DNA of 64,000 nucleotides from positions 62,001-126,000 of the forward strand of contig NZ_SSDF01000088.1 of the NCBI RefSeq assembly GCF_004794515.1, given 5' to 3'. The position numbers and the translations under genes are program-made. The stretch comes from Microbacterium sp. A20 (GTDB lineage: Bacteria > Actinomycetota > Actinomycetes > Actinomycetales > Microbacteriaceae). This document shows, piece after piece, positions 25,587 through 33,533 of this stretch (position 1 is its first letter; the number at the start of each line of letters is the position of its first letter). The notes beneath the pieces are model-generated. The model was not told the origin of the DNA. It ran no database searches and saw only the letters and a program-made list of their open reading frames with translations.

Positions 25587-26537
25587 GTGATCCGCTACGC
25601 GCTCGTCCGAGGAGCCCTGCTCATCGCAGGGCTCCTCGTGTCGAGCGTGCTCATCTTCCTCACCCTCCGGGTCTTCCCGGGAGACGTCGCTCAGCTGATC
25701 GCCGGCACCCAGGCGTCCCCCGCCGAGGTCGACGCCCTCCGGGAGTCGCTCGGGCTGAACCAGCCGCTCTTCACGCAGTACACCGACTGGATCGGCGGGA
25801 TCTTCCGGGGTGACCTCGGCACCTCACTGCTCTCTGGCGCCTCGGTGGGCGAAGAACTGCTGCTCAAGGCCCAGGTCACCGTGCCCCTGGGCATCATGTC
25901 GCTGCTCATCGCCGTGCTCATCGCGGTGCCGTTCGGGATCCTCGCCGCCCTCCTGCGCGGCCGCCGCACCGGCACCGCCCTCAGCGTCGGCGCCCAGACG
26001 CTGGCCGCCGTGCCCGTCGTGTGGGCCGGCATGATGCTCATCGTCGTGTTCTCGGTGTGGCTCGGCTGGCTTCCGCCGCAGGGATTCCCCCGCACCGGCT
26101 GGTCGACGCCCGGGCGGGCGATCGAATCGCTGCTGCTCCCCGCGCTGACGATCGGCGTGGTCGAGGGCGCCATGCTCATGCGCTTCGTGCGCAGCGCGAC
26201 CCTGCAGGCCGCCGGACAGGACTTCGTCCGCACGGCCGCGGCGAAAGGGCTGACCCGCACGCGCGCGCTCATCCAGCACGGTATCCCTGCGGTGGGACTG
26301 TCGATCATCACGGTGCTCGGACTCCAGGTCGCCGGGATCATCGTCGGATCCGTGGTCATCGAGCAGCTGTTCACCCTCCCCGGCATCGGACGGATGCTGG
26401 TCGCCGACGTCGGCACCCGCGACCTCATCAAGGTGCAGAGCGAGCTCCTCGTGCTGACCGGCTTCGTGCTGGTGGTGGGCTTCGTCGTCGACCTGCTGCA
26501 CCGCGCCATCGATCCTCGACAGCGGGAGGCCGCATGA
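25587..26537 (+). CDS. ABC importer permease, DppB/OppB type
   Basis: A 316-aa inner-membrane permease with a first helix ALLIAGLLVSSVLIFLTLR followed by the N-terminal conserved ALRESLGLNQPLFTQYTDW and about six spans. The EAA-type loop (RTAAAKGLTRTRALIQHGI) that contacts the ATPase lies near residue 215. The GTG start at 25587 lies 18 bases after the binding-protein stop. Its stop overlaps the ATG of the next permease (ATGA). It forms the channel of the importer together with the following gene. Confidence 0.92.
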   Translation: MIRYALVRGALLIAGLLVSSVLIFLTLRVFPGDVAQLIAGTQASPAEVDALRESLGLNQPLFTQYTDWIGGIFRGDLGTSLLSGASVGEELLLKAQVTVPLGIMSLLIAVLIAVPFGILAALLRGRRTGTALSVGAQTLAAVPVVWAGMMLIVVFSVWLGWLPPQGFPRTGWSTPGRAIESLLLPALTIGVVEGAMLMRFVRSATLQAAGQDFVRTAAAKGLTRTRALIQHGIPAVGLSIITVLGLQVAGIIVGSVVIEQLFTLPGIGRMLVADVGTRDLIKVQSELLVLTGFVLVVGFVVDLLHRAIDPRQREAA

Positions 26538-27403
26538 CGCCGCGCTGGCTCGGCCGACTCTGGGGCACCCCCACGGGGCGCTTCGGGATCATCGTCGTCG
26601 TCGTGATCGCCCTGACCGCGATCGTGGCGCTGTTCTGGACCCCGTTCGACCCGCAGGCGTCGGACATCGGCGACCGCTGGCTGCCGCCGAGCTGGCCGCA
26701 CCTGCTCGGCACCGACGACACCGGCCGCGACATCCTGAGCCTGCTGATGGCGGGCGCGCGCACGACCGTCTTCGTCAGCGTCGGCGCGGGAATCGTGGCC
26801 ACGCTCGTCGGCATCGCCCTGGCCGCCCTCGGCGCCCTCACCGCGCGGTGGATGCGTGAGACCGTCGCGGTTCTCGTCGACATCCTGATCGCCTTCCCCG
26901 TGCTGCTGATCGCCATGATGATCTCGTCCGTCTGGGGCGGGTCGCTCTGGGTCGTGATCTGGGCCGTGGGGATCGGCTTCGGCGTGAACATCGCCCGTGT
27001 CACCCGACCGGAGCTGCGCCGCGTGCAGCAGAGCGACTTCGTGCTCGCCGCCCGCGCCGCCGGCCTCACACCGACGCAGAGTCTCGTGCGGCACCTGCTG
27101 CCGAACGTCGCCCCGGTCTTCATCGTGCAGCTCTCCTGGTCGATGGCGGTCGCGGTGCTCGCCGAGGCCGGCCTGTCCTACCTCGGATTCGGCGCATCGG
27201 TGGTCGAGCCGAGCTGGGGACTGCTGCTCGCCGACCTCCAGCGCTACATCGGCGTGCACCCGCTGTCGGTGATCTGGCCGGGGCTCGCCATCACGATCAC
27301 CGTGCTCGCGCTCAACCTGCTCGGAGACGGGCTCCGCGAGGCGACCGATCCGACCCTGCGGCACCGCGCCGCCGAGGTCCACACCCCGGGAGTGGTCGCA
27401 TGA
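26534..27403 (+). CDS. ABC importer permease, DppC/OppC type
   Basis: A 289-aa inner-membrane permease. It carries the DppC-type HLLGTDDTGRDILSLLMAGAR segment after the first helix and an EAA-type loop VLAARAAGLTPTQSLVRHLLPN. The ATG at 26534 overlaps the previous stop by 4 bases, and its own stop overlaps the first ATPase gene by 4 bases, indicating strict co-translation. It pairs with the DppB-type permease. Confidence 0.92.
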   Translation: MTPRWLGRLWGTPTGRFGIIVVVVIALTAIVALFWTPFDPQASDIGDRWLPPSWPHLLGTDDTGRDILSLLMAGARTTVFVSVGAGIVATLVGIALAALGALTARWMRETVAVLVDILIAFPVLLIAMMISSVWGGSLWVVIWAVGIGFGVNIARVTRPELRRVQQSDFVLAARAAGLTPTQSLVRHLLPNVAPVFIVQLSWSMAVAVLAEAGLSYLGFGASVVEPSWGLLLADLQRYIGVHPLSVIWPGLAITITVLALNLLGDGLREATDPTLRHRAAEVHTPGVVA

Positions 27404-28191
27404 GCCTGTCCGTGCGGGATCTGGTGGTCGAGATCGACGGGCGCCGCGTCGTCGACGGGATCTCGTTCGAGGTACCCGACGGCGCGCGGCTCGGGCTGAT
27501 CGGTGAATCCGGATCCGGCAAGTCGCTCACCGCCCTCGCGGTCCTCGGGCTGCTCCCTGACGGCGCGACCGCGAGCGGCAGCATCCGCTGGAACGGCGTC
27601 GAGCTGATCGGGATGCCAGATCGGGAGCTCGCGAAGCTCCGCGGGGACGACATCGGCATCGTGTTCCAGGAGCCCCGGACTGCACTCAACCCCATCCGGA
27701 CGGTGGGGAGGCAGATCGCCGAATCCATCCGCATCCACGAGGGGCTCGGCCGTCGGGAAGCCCGGGAACGCGCGATCGCGGAAGCGGCACGCGTACGGCT
27801 CCCCGATCCCGAGTCGATCGTGGACCGGTACCCGCACCAGCTCTCGGGCGGTCAGCGCCAGCGCGTCGCGATCGCCATGGCACTCGCCTGTCGTCCGCGG
27901 CTGCTCATCGCCGACGAGCCGACCACCGCGCTCGACGTCACGATCCAGGCCGAGATCCTCTCCCTGCTGCTCGCGCTCGTCGCCGACGAGGGGATGTCGC
28001 TCGTGTTCATCACGCACGACCTCGCCGTGCTCGCGCAGGTCGCGACCGAGGGCGTGGTGCTCGAGCACGGACGCGTCGTCGAGGCCGCCCCCGTCTCGAC
28101 GCTGCTGTCGACTCCTGCCTCGCCGGTCACCCAGGGCCTGCTGCGGGATGCGACTGCGACTCTCTGGCGCCCGAACGGCGGTGCCGCATGA
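27400..28191 (+). CDS. ABC importer ATPase, DppD type
   Basis: A 263-aa nucleotide-binding subunit. Walker A is GESGSGKS near residue 38, Q-loop [14 protein letters not shown] signature [12 protein letters not shown], Walker [13 protein letters not shown], and the switch His lies in [12 protein letters not shown]. It lacks the long C-terminal oligopeptide-binding extension with conserved cysteines seen in many OppD proteins, ending 50 residues after the switch. The start overlaps the DppC-type stop (ATGA), and its own stop overlaps the next ATPase. Confidence 0.93.
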   Translation: MSLSVRDLVVEIDGRRVVDGISFEVPDGARLGLIGESGSGKSLTALAVLGLLPDGATASGSIRWNGVELIGMPDRELAKLRGDDIGIVFQEPRTALNPIRTVGRQIAESIRIHEGLGRREARERAIAEAARVRLPDPESIVDRYPHQLSGGQRQRVAIAMALACRPRLLIADEPTTALDVTIQAEILSLLLALVADEGMSLVFITHDLAVLAQVATEGVVLEHGRVVEAAPVSTLLSTPASPVTQGLLRDATATLWRPNGGAA

Positions 28192-28997
28192 GTCTGATCG
28201 AGGCACGGGGACTCCGCCGCGACTTCGTCGTCCCGAAGCGGACCGCGTTCGAGCGCACCCGCACGCAGACGGCGCTGGCGGCGACCGACCTCGATGTCGT
28301 CGAGGGCTCGTCGGTGGGGATCATCGGCGAGTCGGGATCGGGGAAGTCCACGCTCGTGCGGCTGCTGCTCGGCCTCGACCGTCCCACGACCGGGACGGTG
28401 TCGATCGACGGGCGGCCTGTCGACGCTGCGGCATCTGCGAAGTCGCTGCACTGGCTGCGTCGGGAGACCGGGCTGGTCTTCCAGGATCCGTACGCGTCGC
28501 TCGACCCGCGGATGACCGCCGGTCAGATCGTGCGGGAGCCGCTGTGGGCGCTCGGCATCGAGGGAGACCACCGGGCGCGAGTACGCGAAGTGCTGGCGCA
28601 GGTCGGGCTCGAGCCCGAGATGGGCGACCGTTATCCGCACGAGTTCTCCGGCGGCCAGCGCCAGCGGATCGCGCTCGCCCGGGCGATCGTGCACCGCCCC
28701 CGCATCCTGGTCGGCGACGAGCCGCTCTCCGCCCTCGACGTGACGGTGCGCGCGCAGATCCTCGAGCTGCTGATCGAGCTCCGCCGCACGACCGATCTCA
28801 CGCTCCTGCTGGTGTCGCACGACATCGGCGTGGTGCAGAACCTGTGCGACGCGGTCGTCGTGATGAAGGACGGCCACATCGTCGAGCGGGGTTCGACGCA
28901 GGATGTGCTGCTGCAGCCCACGGAGGACTACACGAAGACGCTGCTCGCGGCGATCCCGGTGATCCCGGCTGCTCCCCCTCGCCCCTCCAGCGACTGA
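28188..28997 (+). CDS. ABC importer ATPase, DppF type
   Basis: A 269-aa ATP-binding subunit, the partner of the preceding ATPase. Walker [11 protein letters not shown]-loop [12 protein letters not shown], signature [14 protein letters not shown], Walker [13 protein letters not shown] and switch [12 protein letters not shown] are complete. The N-terminal [21 protein letters not shown] segment is typical of DppF-type subunits. It begins within the previous stop codon and ends the five-gene operon. The next gene is on the opposite strand after 22 bases. Confidence 0.93.
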   Translation: MSLIEARGLRRDFVVPKRTAFERTRTQTALAATDLDVVEGSSVGIIGESGSGKSTLVRLLLGLDRPTTGTVSIDGRPVDAAASAKSLHWLRRETGLVFQDPYASLDPRMTAGQIVREPLWALGIEGDHRARVREVLAQVGLEPEMGDRYPHEFSGGQRQRIALARAIVHRPRILVGDEPLSALDVTVRAQILELLIELRRTTDLTLLLVSHDIGVVQNLCDAVVVMKDGHIVERGSTQDVLLQPTEDYTKTLLAAIPVIPAAPPRPSSD

Positions 28998-29019
28998 GCC
29001 GCCGCGACCCGCGAGGTCG

Positions 29020-29631
29020 TCAGCGCGCGCCGAAGAGCCTACGACGGCGTCCGGTCGGCTTGAGCACGCGCCGCATGTACACCGTGCCGAGGTCGCGACC
29101 GAACTTGTAGCCGACCCGGCCCATGCGACCGGCTTCGACGAACCCCAGCTTCTCGTGCAGCCGGATCGACGCCTCCGCACCGCGGTCGCTGATCACCGCG
29201 ACCATCTCGCGCAGGCCGATCTGCTCGCAGGCATCGATCAGCGCCTGGAGCAGGGCCGCGCCGAGCCCCTTCCCGCCCGCGCCCGGTCCGAGGTAGATCG
29301 AGTCCTCGACCGTGTACTTGTAGGCGTTCTTACCGGCCCAGGGCTGCGCGAGCGCGTATCCCATGACCACGCCGGCCGGCGAGACCGCCACGAGGAACGG
29401 CAGTTCCAGGCGAGTGAGCAGCGCGTACTTGTCACGCCAGTACGGGATGCTGCTGCGCCGCTCGTCGAGCGTCACAGCCGAGTTGCTCACGAAATGGTTG
29501 TAGATCTCGCGGACGTGTGGCAGGTCCGCCGGACGCGCCGCACGGATCGTGTACGAGAAGACCTCGGGGGCGACCTCGGGCCGGAGGTGGCGCGGGAGGA
29601 CGCGGCGACGGTCCCCCGGTTCGAACTGCAT
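29020..29631 (-). CDS. GNAT N-acetyltransferase, phosphinothricin/methionine-sulfone-acetyltransferase-like
   Basis: A 203-aa acetyl-CoA-dependent N-acetyltransferase of the PAT/MnaT type. After a variable 28-residue head comes [22 protein letters not shown], with later [12 protein letters not shown] and the acetyl-CoA loop [52 protein letters not shown] (given here as landmarks) is the usual C-terminal part. Such enzymes acetylate amino-acid analogues; the natural substrate is unknown. The first ATG at 29631 is used, though the domain could start later. It is the chromosomal neighbour on the 3' side of the RHS island. Confidence 0.87.
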   Translation of the reverse strand: MQFEPGDRRRVLPRHLRPEVAPEVFSYTIRAARPADLPHVREIYNHFVSNSAVTLDERRSSIPYWRDKYALLTRLELPFLVAVSPAGVVMGYALAQPWAGKNAYKYTVEDSIYLGPGAGGKGLGAALLQALIDACEQIGLREMVAVISDRGAEASIRLHEKLGFVEAGRMGRVGYKFGRDLGTVYMRRVLKPTGRRRRLFGAR

Positions 29632-29667
29632 GCGCTCAGCCTATTGGGAGCACGTTCCGCGGCGGAA

Positions 29668-29739
29668 GATCCGGACTTCTGGGTGCCGCAGGCGCGATCA
29701 CGCTAATGATTAGTGAACCGCCACGGCGACTCGGGGTCG
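29668..29739. repeat. 72-bp direct repeat, copy 1
   Basis: This 72-bp stretch is 60 of 72 identical, without gaps, to 31171-31242, which lies 1503 bases away in the same orientation. It begins GATCCGGACTTCTGGGTGCC and covers the last 12 codons of the preceding gene plus 35 bases of spacer. The encoded ends are alike: DPESPWRFTNH here and DPESPLQFADH in the other copy. Confidence 0.85.
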
Positions 29740-30083
29740 ATGACTTGCACCTCATCTGCACCAGTTCGGAAGAGATACGAATCAGCCTCTTTCTCTTGCG
29801 GCAGGGGGCACAGTTCCACGACGAACTCCGCCAGAAGCGCAGATACCCGCTCGCTCACTTCGCTTCGATCGCCCCAGAAGACCAGGACATCAGTCGGATG
29901 CGATGGATCGAGCACGACGAACTCCGGGTTGAACGTCACCTCGATCAAGACGTCTTGCGGCCGCGACTCGGTCACGAACTTCAGGTAGAACGGCCCCCAG
30001 TCCGCAGTGCGAGAAAAACCGATGGCACCACCAGCGAGGATGCGCGTCACTGCATCTGCGGTCGAACCCGTTACCCCGCTCAT
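29703..30083 (-). CDS. Putative immunity-type protein in the RHS island
   Basis: A 126-aa protein without a recognised family. It has an acidic, hydrophobic character with DWGPFYLKFVTES, VLIEVTFNPEFVVLDP and an acidic C-terminus, as often seen in toxin-neutralising proteins. Position in the RHS island is the main clue. The ATG at 30083 overlaps the stop of a 17-codon upstream frame (ATGA); an alternative GTG start lies at 30161. Its final 11 residues nearly match the end of the immunity-like gene at 31206-31979 because both lie in the 72-bp repeat. Function not assigned. Confidence 0.5.
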   Translation of the reverse strand: MSGVTGSTADAVTRILAGGAIGFSRTADWGPFYLKFVTESRPQDVLIEVTFNPEFVVLDPSHPTDVLVFWGDRSEVSERVSALLAEFVVELCPLPQEKEADSYLFRTGADEVQVIDPESPWRFTNH

Positions 30084-30133
30084 TGCAGCCACAGGTGGAA
30101 GTTCCAGCGAACTCCATTGCGCCCGAGGTTCAT
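30080..30133 (-). CDS. Possible 17-codon coupling ORF
   Basis: A 17-residue frame (starts MNLGRNGVRWNFH) has a GGAGGA site 5 bases before its ATG. The ATG overlaps the stop of the PH-like gene (ATGA), and its own stop TGA overlaps the ATG of the next gene (ATGA), a chain of two 4-base overlaps. It is on the same strand and entirely inside the GTG-started reading frame of the next gene. It may be a leader for translation, or the remnant of a frameshift at the beginning of that gene. Confidence 0.35.
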   Translation of the reverse strand: MNLGRNGVRWNFHLWLQ

Positions 30134-30681
30134 TTTGATCCTCCGGTCCCCTGGCCGTCACGACGGGCTCTGGCTGATCGACGCGGGCCGGTTCCCGCCC
30201 CCGACTCTGCCCCGAGCCACCGATTCAGTGCTTCCGAGGTGCGTCGCGCTGTGTGCCGATTGCAGACACTTCCGTGCAACCGAGCGGTGTCTCCGTTCCG
30301 CAGTTCCGCGACGACGCGGCCACTCTCGAGTTGCCCGCCGTAAACGGTCCAGCCGGCGACGAACAGATATCCCATATACGCCTCCTCGCGAAACCGAACG
30401 ATCTCAGCCTTCTCGTAGGTGCGCGTCCGCCACCAAGAGGTGACGACGATGCGATCTCCGTCTACGCGAATCCCCGTGAACGGCAGCCGGCCCCAGCACC
30501 ACGCGCAGATCAGCACCGAACCGGCCAGGAGACTGATGACGAAGGGCGGAATCGTCGAGCCGATATCGATCAGCGCGAGCAGCGGCAGGAGGCCGAAGAA
30601 GAACGTGGCCGGCCCGAGTCTCCTCGCTCTCTCGGCGAGAGCCTGCTTGCGTATCGACCTAGCGCGCAGCCCATTCCTCAC
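30130..30681 (-). CDS. Membrane protein with PH-like domain, RHS island
   Basis: A 183-aa protein. Two hydrophobic helices lie at about residues 24-38 and 42-62, followed by a beta-rich region (IRVDGDRIVVTSWWRTRTYEKAEIV, described in part) typical of bacterial PH-domain membrane proteins. The C-terminal tail is basic and Gly-rich. The GTG at 30681 forms a GTGA overlap with the preceding gene, and its stop overlaps the next frame. Its place between two immunity-like genes suggests either a membrane-acting immunity protein or a passenger. No function is assigned. Confidence 0.55.
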   Translation of the reverse strand: MRNGLRARSIRKQALAERARRLGPATFFFGLLPLLALIDIGSTIPPFVISLLAGSVLICAWCWGRLPFTGIRVDGDRIVVTSWWRTRTYEKAEIVRFREEAYMGYLFVAGWTVYGGQLESGRVVAELRNGDTARLHGSVCNRHTARRTSEALNRWLGAESGAGTGPRRSARARRDGQGTGGSK

Positions 30682-31133
30682 GAGCTAGGCCGCCAGGGCG
30701 GCGCGATCCCGCGTCCGGCCCCATATCCGCGATACAGGCGCATCTGTTCGCCTCTCACTGTGACATCCACAAACGGCGTCCGCAGAAAACGAGTACGTCC
30801 ACCGCGTCCGCCCGCTCGGACATACTGCAATCCGATCGCGACTCGGCGCCGCAGTTGCTCCTCCTCATCCGCCAATGACTGTCGAAGCTCATGTTCGTCA
30901 TCAGCCAACAAGACATCCTCGTCGATCTCGTCCAGGAAGTAAGTGTCGTCAAGACTCAAGGAATATAGATTGCTCGCAATTCGGGCGATGCAGGTGACAC
31001 GGTCGCCACCGAGGCGCGATCTTAGCCAAAGCCTCGCCCCGGACTCGTCCGCCATAACAACGGCGTCGACATTCTGCTCCCCCTCAACCATCGATGCCAG
31101 GAGCGAAGCTATAGCTTGGTTTGAACGCGCCAT
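30678..31133 (-). CDS. Putative immunity-type protein in the RHS island
   Basis: A 151-aa soluble, acidic protein that I do not recognise. The centre contains SLDDTYFLDEIDEDVLLADD, an unusually acidic run, and a C-terminal Gly/Arg-rich stretch (VRAGGRGGRTRFLRTPF). The N-terminal MARSNQAIASLLASMVEG is helical. The ATG at 31133 is used; a GTG at 31163 is possible, and neither has a good ribosome-binding site. It ends with a GTGA overlap to the PH-like gene. Role in immunity is inferred only from position. Confidence 0.5.
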   Translation of the reverse strand: MARSNQAIASLLASMVEGEQNVDAVVMADESGARLWLRSRLGGDRVTCIARIASNLYSLSLDDTYFLDEIDEDVLLADDEHELRQSLADEEEQLRRRVAIGLQYVRAGGRGGRTRFLRTPFVDVTVRGEQMRLYRGYGAGRGIAPPWRPSS

Positions 31134-31170
31134 GGTCACTACATCCACTTCCCATACTTCCACCGCGGTA

Positions 31171-31242
31171 GATCCGGACCTCTGAGTACCGCGGGCGCGA
31201 TCGCGCTAGTGATCTGCGAACTGCAACGGCGACTCAGGGTCG
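31171..31242. repeat. 72-bp direct repeat, copy 2
   Basis: The second copy of the repeat at 29668-29739 (60 of 72 identical, no gaps). It covers the final 12 codons and the stop TAG of the immunity-like gene ending at 31206 plus 35 bases downstream. The stop codon occupies the same position in both copies, 35 bases from the repeat start. Confidence 0.85.
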
Positions 31243-31979
31243 TGGCGCGCGAGCCGCGAGACTGTCCTCTCCACGATCTCCGTGAGTGCTACCCCCCAGT
31301 CGCCGGACACCCAGAACTTGCCAGGCTCGAGAATGGCGCGGGCCATCCGTTTCGCGTCTCGAAGACGCGTCGGCCGCACGTCCCCCCGCGCATCCCGGTA
31401 ACTCCACCAGAGCGTCGCGAACCATGCTCGAACAGCCGCCTCCGGGGACAGAGCATCGCCACCCTGATCGACAGTCTGCGAACAGGTCTTCATTAGAAGC
31501 TTGGCCTCCCGCCCATCGATATCCTCTGAGACAACGTTCGAAAGGAGCCGGAGGAGATCGGCGCTCAGCGACGCGGGGCTCGCGAGCGCTTGGAGCAGCG
31601 GCGCGCGCGCAGCGAGACGCACCGCACCTTCATCGATCGCCGAGAGCGTGGCCGGTCGCGGCGGCAGGTCCAACAGAACGCCCTCGTCGGGGCCACGAAC
31701 AACGCGAACGTAGTCCTGGTTGAAGAATCGCGCGGCGAGTGAATCCGAGATGTCGGTCTCGACCCGGCCGACAAGATCCTTGTGGATGCGAGTCGCGTGA
31801 TCTCGCGGGACAATGTTTCGAAGAATGCTGAGCGTGTAATGGTGCGGCGTCCAACACGCGATTTCTACGAAGTCATCGGGGCCGACATCAATCGGATCCA
31901 AGGCGACAACACTCCCTGCCAACTCTCCCTCTTCAATATATCCAATGCTCTGCCATACTTCGTCCAGTTCAGTGCTCAA
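31206..31979 (-). CDS. Putative immunity protein directly after the RHS toxin tip
   Basis: A 257-aa soluble protein not recognised from its sequence. The N-terminal part (STELDEVWQSIGYIEEGELAG) and a central IACWTPHHYTLSIL are followed by a helical acidic C-terminal half with a WFATLWWSYRDARGD segment. The TTG at 31979 is proposed as the start because it has GGCGGGA at 6 bases, and the 3' end of the RHS frame overlaps it by 11 bases, as for a toxin and its cognate antitoxin or immunity gene. A less likely TTG start lies at 32012. Its last 11 residues lie in the 72-bp repeat. Confidence 0.55.
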   Translation of the reverse strand: MSTELDEVWQSIGYIEEGELAGSVVALDPIDVGPDDFVEIACWTPHHYTLSILRNIVPRDHATRIHKDLVGRVETDISDSLAARFFNQDYVRVVRGPDEGVLLDLPPRPATLSAIDEGAVRLAARAPLLQALASPASLSADLLRLLSNVVSEDIDGREAKLLMKTCSQTVDQGGDALSPEAAVRAWFATLWWSYRDARGDVRPTRLRDAKRMARAILEPGKFWVSGDWGVALTEIVERTVSRLARHDPESPLQFADH

Positions 31980-32739
31980 TATGCATCCCGCCTGCGCGCC
32001 CCCGATACCCAATCACCGAGTATCTCCTGTGGGTATACGAGTGGTAATTCCAGCCAGTCCGATTAAAGGTATTCACTCCACTATTTCCTCGCGAGGTGAT
32101 GCGCTTGACCGAAGGGTTCCTCAACAATGCTCGCGACGCGATCTGCGTCGCTCGGTAGCTTGCCTTCATAGTTGGCCGCGAGTGCGTGGTTTTGTTCACG
32201 AAATTGTCGTTTCTCCACTGAGTACTCTTGCGCACCACGTTTGTCGCTTGCGAGACCGTACGCAACCGATTGGCCACATTCATGCCTCTAGTGAACTTTG
32301 CCCCGTAGTAAACCACCCGCGCGGCAACGACGGCCACCTTGATCGCGGCACCGGCGACGGTACTGACGCCGGGCACGAACATTATTGCGGTTGAGACTAT
32401 GTCCAGCGCAAGTAGCCAGTCGAACTCGCCTGACAGATCGCTGCTCCCGATGGGATCTGTCGGCCAGACGTAGTCGTTGTCGACGCCGCCCTCGACGGGG
32501 TCGACCTGAAGGAATCGACCGAGGGCCGGCACATAGAGCCTCGCCCCCATCTCGATCATCAGGACAGTTGATTCCGCTTCAACCGGCTTCCGGGCGCCCT
32601 GATGCCATCCGCTCGCGCCATCGTTCTGACCGGCGGCATTGGCGGCGATAGTGCCGATCGCGAACGTGGTCATATCCAACGGCTGACCGAACGGTTCGTA
32701 AAGCTGCAGCGCCCCGTGGCCAGCCCCGTCACCGGTCAC
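31969..32739 (-). pseudogene. 5'-truncated RHS gene: end of core and C-terminal toxin-like domain
   Basis: A 256-aa open frame with the closing part of an RHS core: LYEPFGQPLD, then GARLYVPALGRFLQVDPVEGG, then NDYVWPTDP and DLSGEFDW, the hallmark spacing for RHS proteins. RHS similarity continues upstream of the GTG used (SLLGHTLVTGDGAGHGALQ) to about 32757 and then stops, 56 bases before the ung stop, so more than 1000 residues are missing. After the core come a hydrophobic pretoxin-like segment (DIVSTAIMFVPGVSTVAGA) and a variable His/Arg-rich tail ending RGRAGGMHIEH. The toxin activity is not identified. No promoter or ribosome-binding site is evident. Confidence 0.75.
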
Positions 32740-32812
32740 CAGGGTGTGCCCGAGAAGACTCGGACTTGAGTGCCGTGCCGCAAATCGAATCGAAGAATTC
32801 GCTCTGCAGCGC

Positions 32813-33532
32813 CTAGATCAGGCGCTCAGCCTCCGCAGGCTCGCCGCCCACCCGCCAGTCGATCGCCTCCGCACCCTGCTCCGCGAGGAGCGCATTCACG
32901 CGGGAGAACGGACGGGAGCCGAAGAAGCCGCGGCTGGCAGACAGCGGAGACGGGTGGGCCGAGGCGAGGATCGGCGTCGAACCCAGCATCGGCTGCAGAT
33001 TCGCGGCATCCTTTCCCCACAGCACGGCGACGAGCGGCTGATCGCGCGCGACGAGCGTCCGAATCGCGAGCTCGGTGACCTTCTCCCACCCCCAACCGCG
33101 GTGCGAGGCGGCGGCACCCGGGCGCACGGTGAGCACGCGGTTGAGGAGGAGCACGCCCTGATCGCTCCACCCGGTCAGGTCGCCGTGGGGTGCCGGCGGG
33201 ATGCCGAGATCGCTCTCGCGCTCCTTGTAGATGTTGGTGAGGCTGCGCGGCAGCGGTCGCACGTCACGGTCGACCGCGAACGACAGACCGATCGGGTGAC
33301 CGGGCGTCGGATACGGGTCCTGTCCGGTTATCAGCACCCGCACATCGGCGAGTGGCCGCTGGAAGGCCCGGAGCACGTTCTCACCGGACGGCAGGTACCC
33401 GTGCCCGGCCGCCTGCTCGGCGCGGAGTCGCTCGCCGATCTCCGTGATGGTGTCCTGTACCGGAGCGAGCGCCTCCGCCCACCCCGCGTCGATCCGCCCG
33501 TCGGCAGCGAGCTCGGCGAGAGACGGCGCCAC
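32813..33532 (-). CDS. ung: Uracil-DNA glycosylase (family 1)
   Basis: A 239-aa base-excision enzyme that removes uracil from DNA. The catalytic GQDPYP motif has D72, the minor-groove loop is [11 protein letters not shown] with H193, and [14 protein letters not shown] matches the conserved Ung core. Length is normal for the family. The GTG at 33532 is 1 base after the SDR stop, so both are likely in one transcript. The RHS island begins about 56 bases after its stop. Confidence 0.95.
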   Translation of the reverse strand: MAPSLAELAADGRIDAGWAEALAPVQDTITEIGERLRAEQAAGHGYLPSGENVLRAFQRPLADVRVLITGQDPYPTPGHPIGLSFAVDRDVRPLPRSLTNIYKERESDLGIPPAPHGDLTGWSDQGVLLLNRVLTVRPGAAASHRGWGWEKVTELAIRTLVARDQPLVAVLWGKDAANLQPMLGSTPILASAHPSPLSASRGFFGSRPFSRVNALLAEQGAEAIDWRVGGEPAEAERLI

Positions 33533-33533
33533 G

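Larger units (their letters stand above)
29668..32757 (-). other. Orphan RHS tip and immunity-gene island
   Basis: A block on the minus strand inserted between ung and a GNAT gene. It consists of the truncated 3' end of an RHS gene followed by at least four small unrecognised genes in tight overlaps. Its base composition is lower: by hand count, 31921-31980 has 26 G+C in 60, 32161-32220 has 30 in 60 and 30901-30960 has 30 in 60, compared with 41 in 60 at 50041-50100. The arrangement matches displaced polymorphic-toxin tips with immunity genes. The rest of the RHS locus is not in this window. Confidence 0.7.

Noticed and set aside
29020..29631. Including the GNAT gene in the RHS island
   Set aside because: Its codon use and GC look like the chromosome, and it is outside the repeat, so it is taken as the flanking chromosomal gene.
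32765..32795. Possible third copy of the 72-bp repeat near the RHS breakpoint
   Set aside because: Similarity (CGGACTT followed by GTGCCG) covers fewer than 20 bases and needs an indel, so it may be chance.
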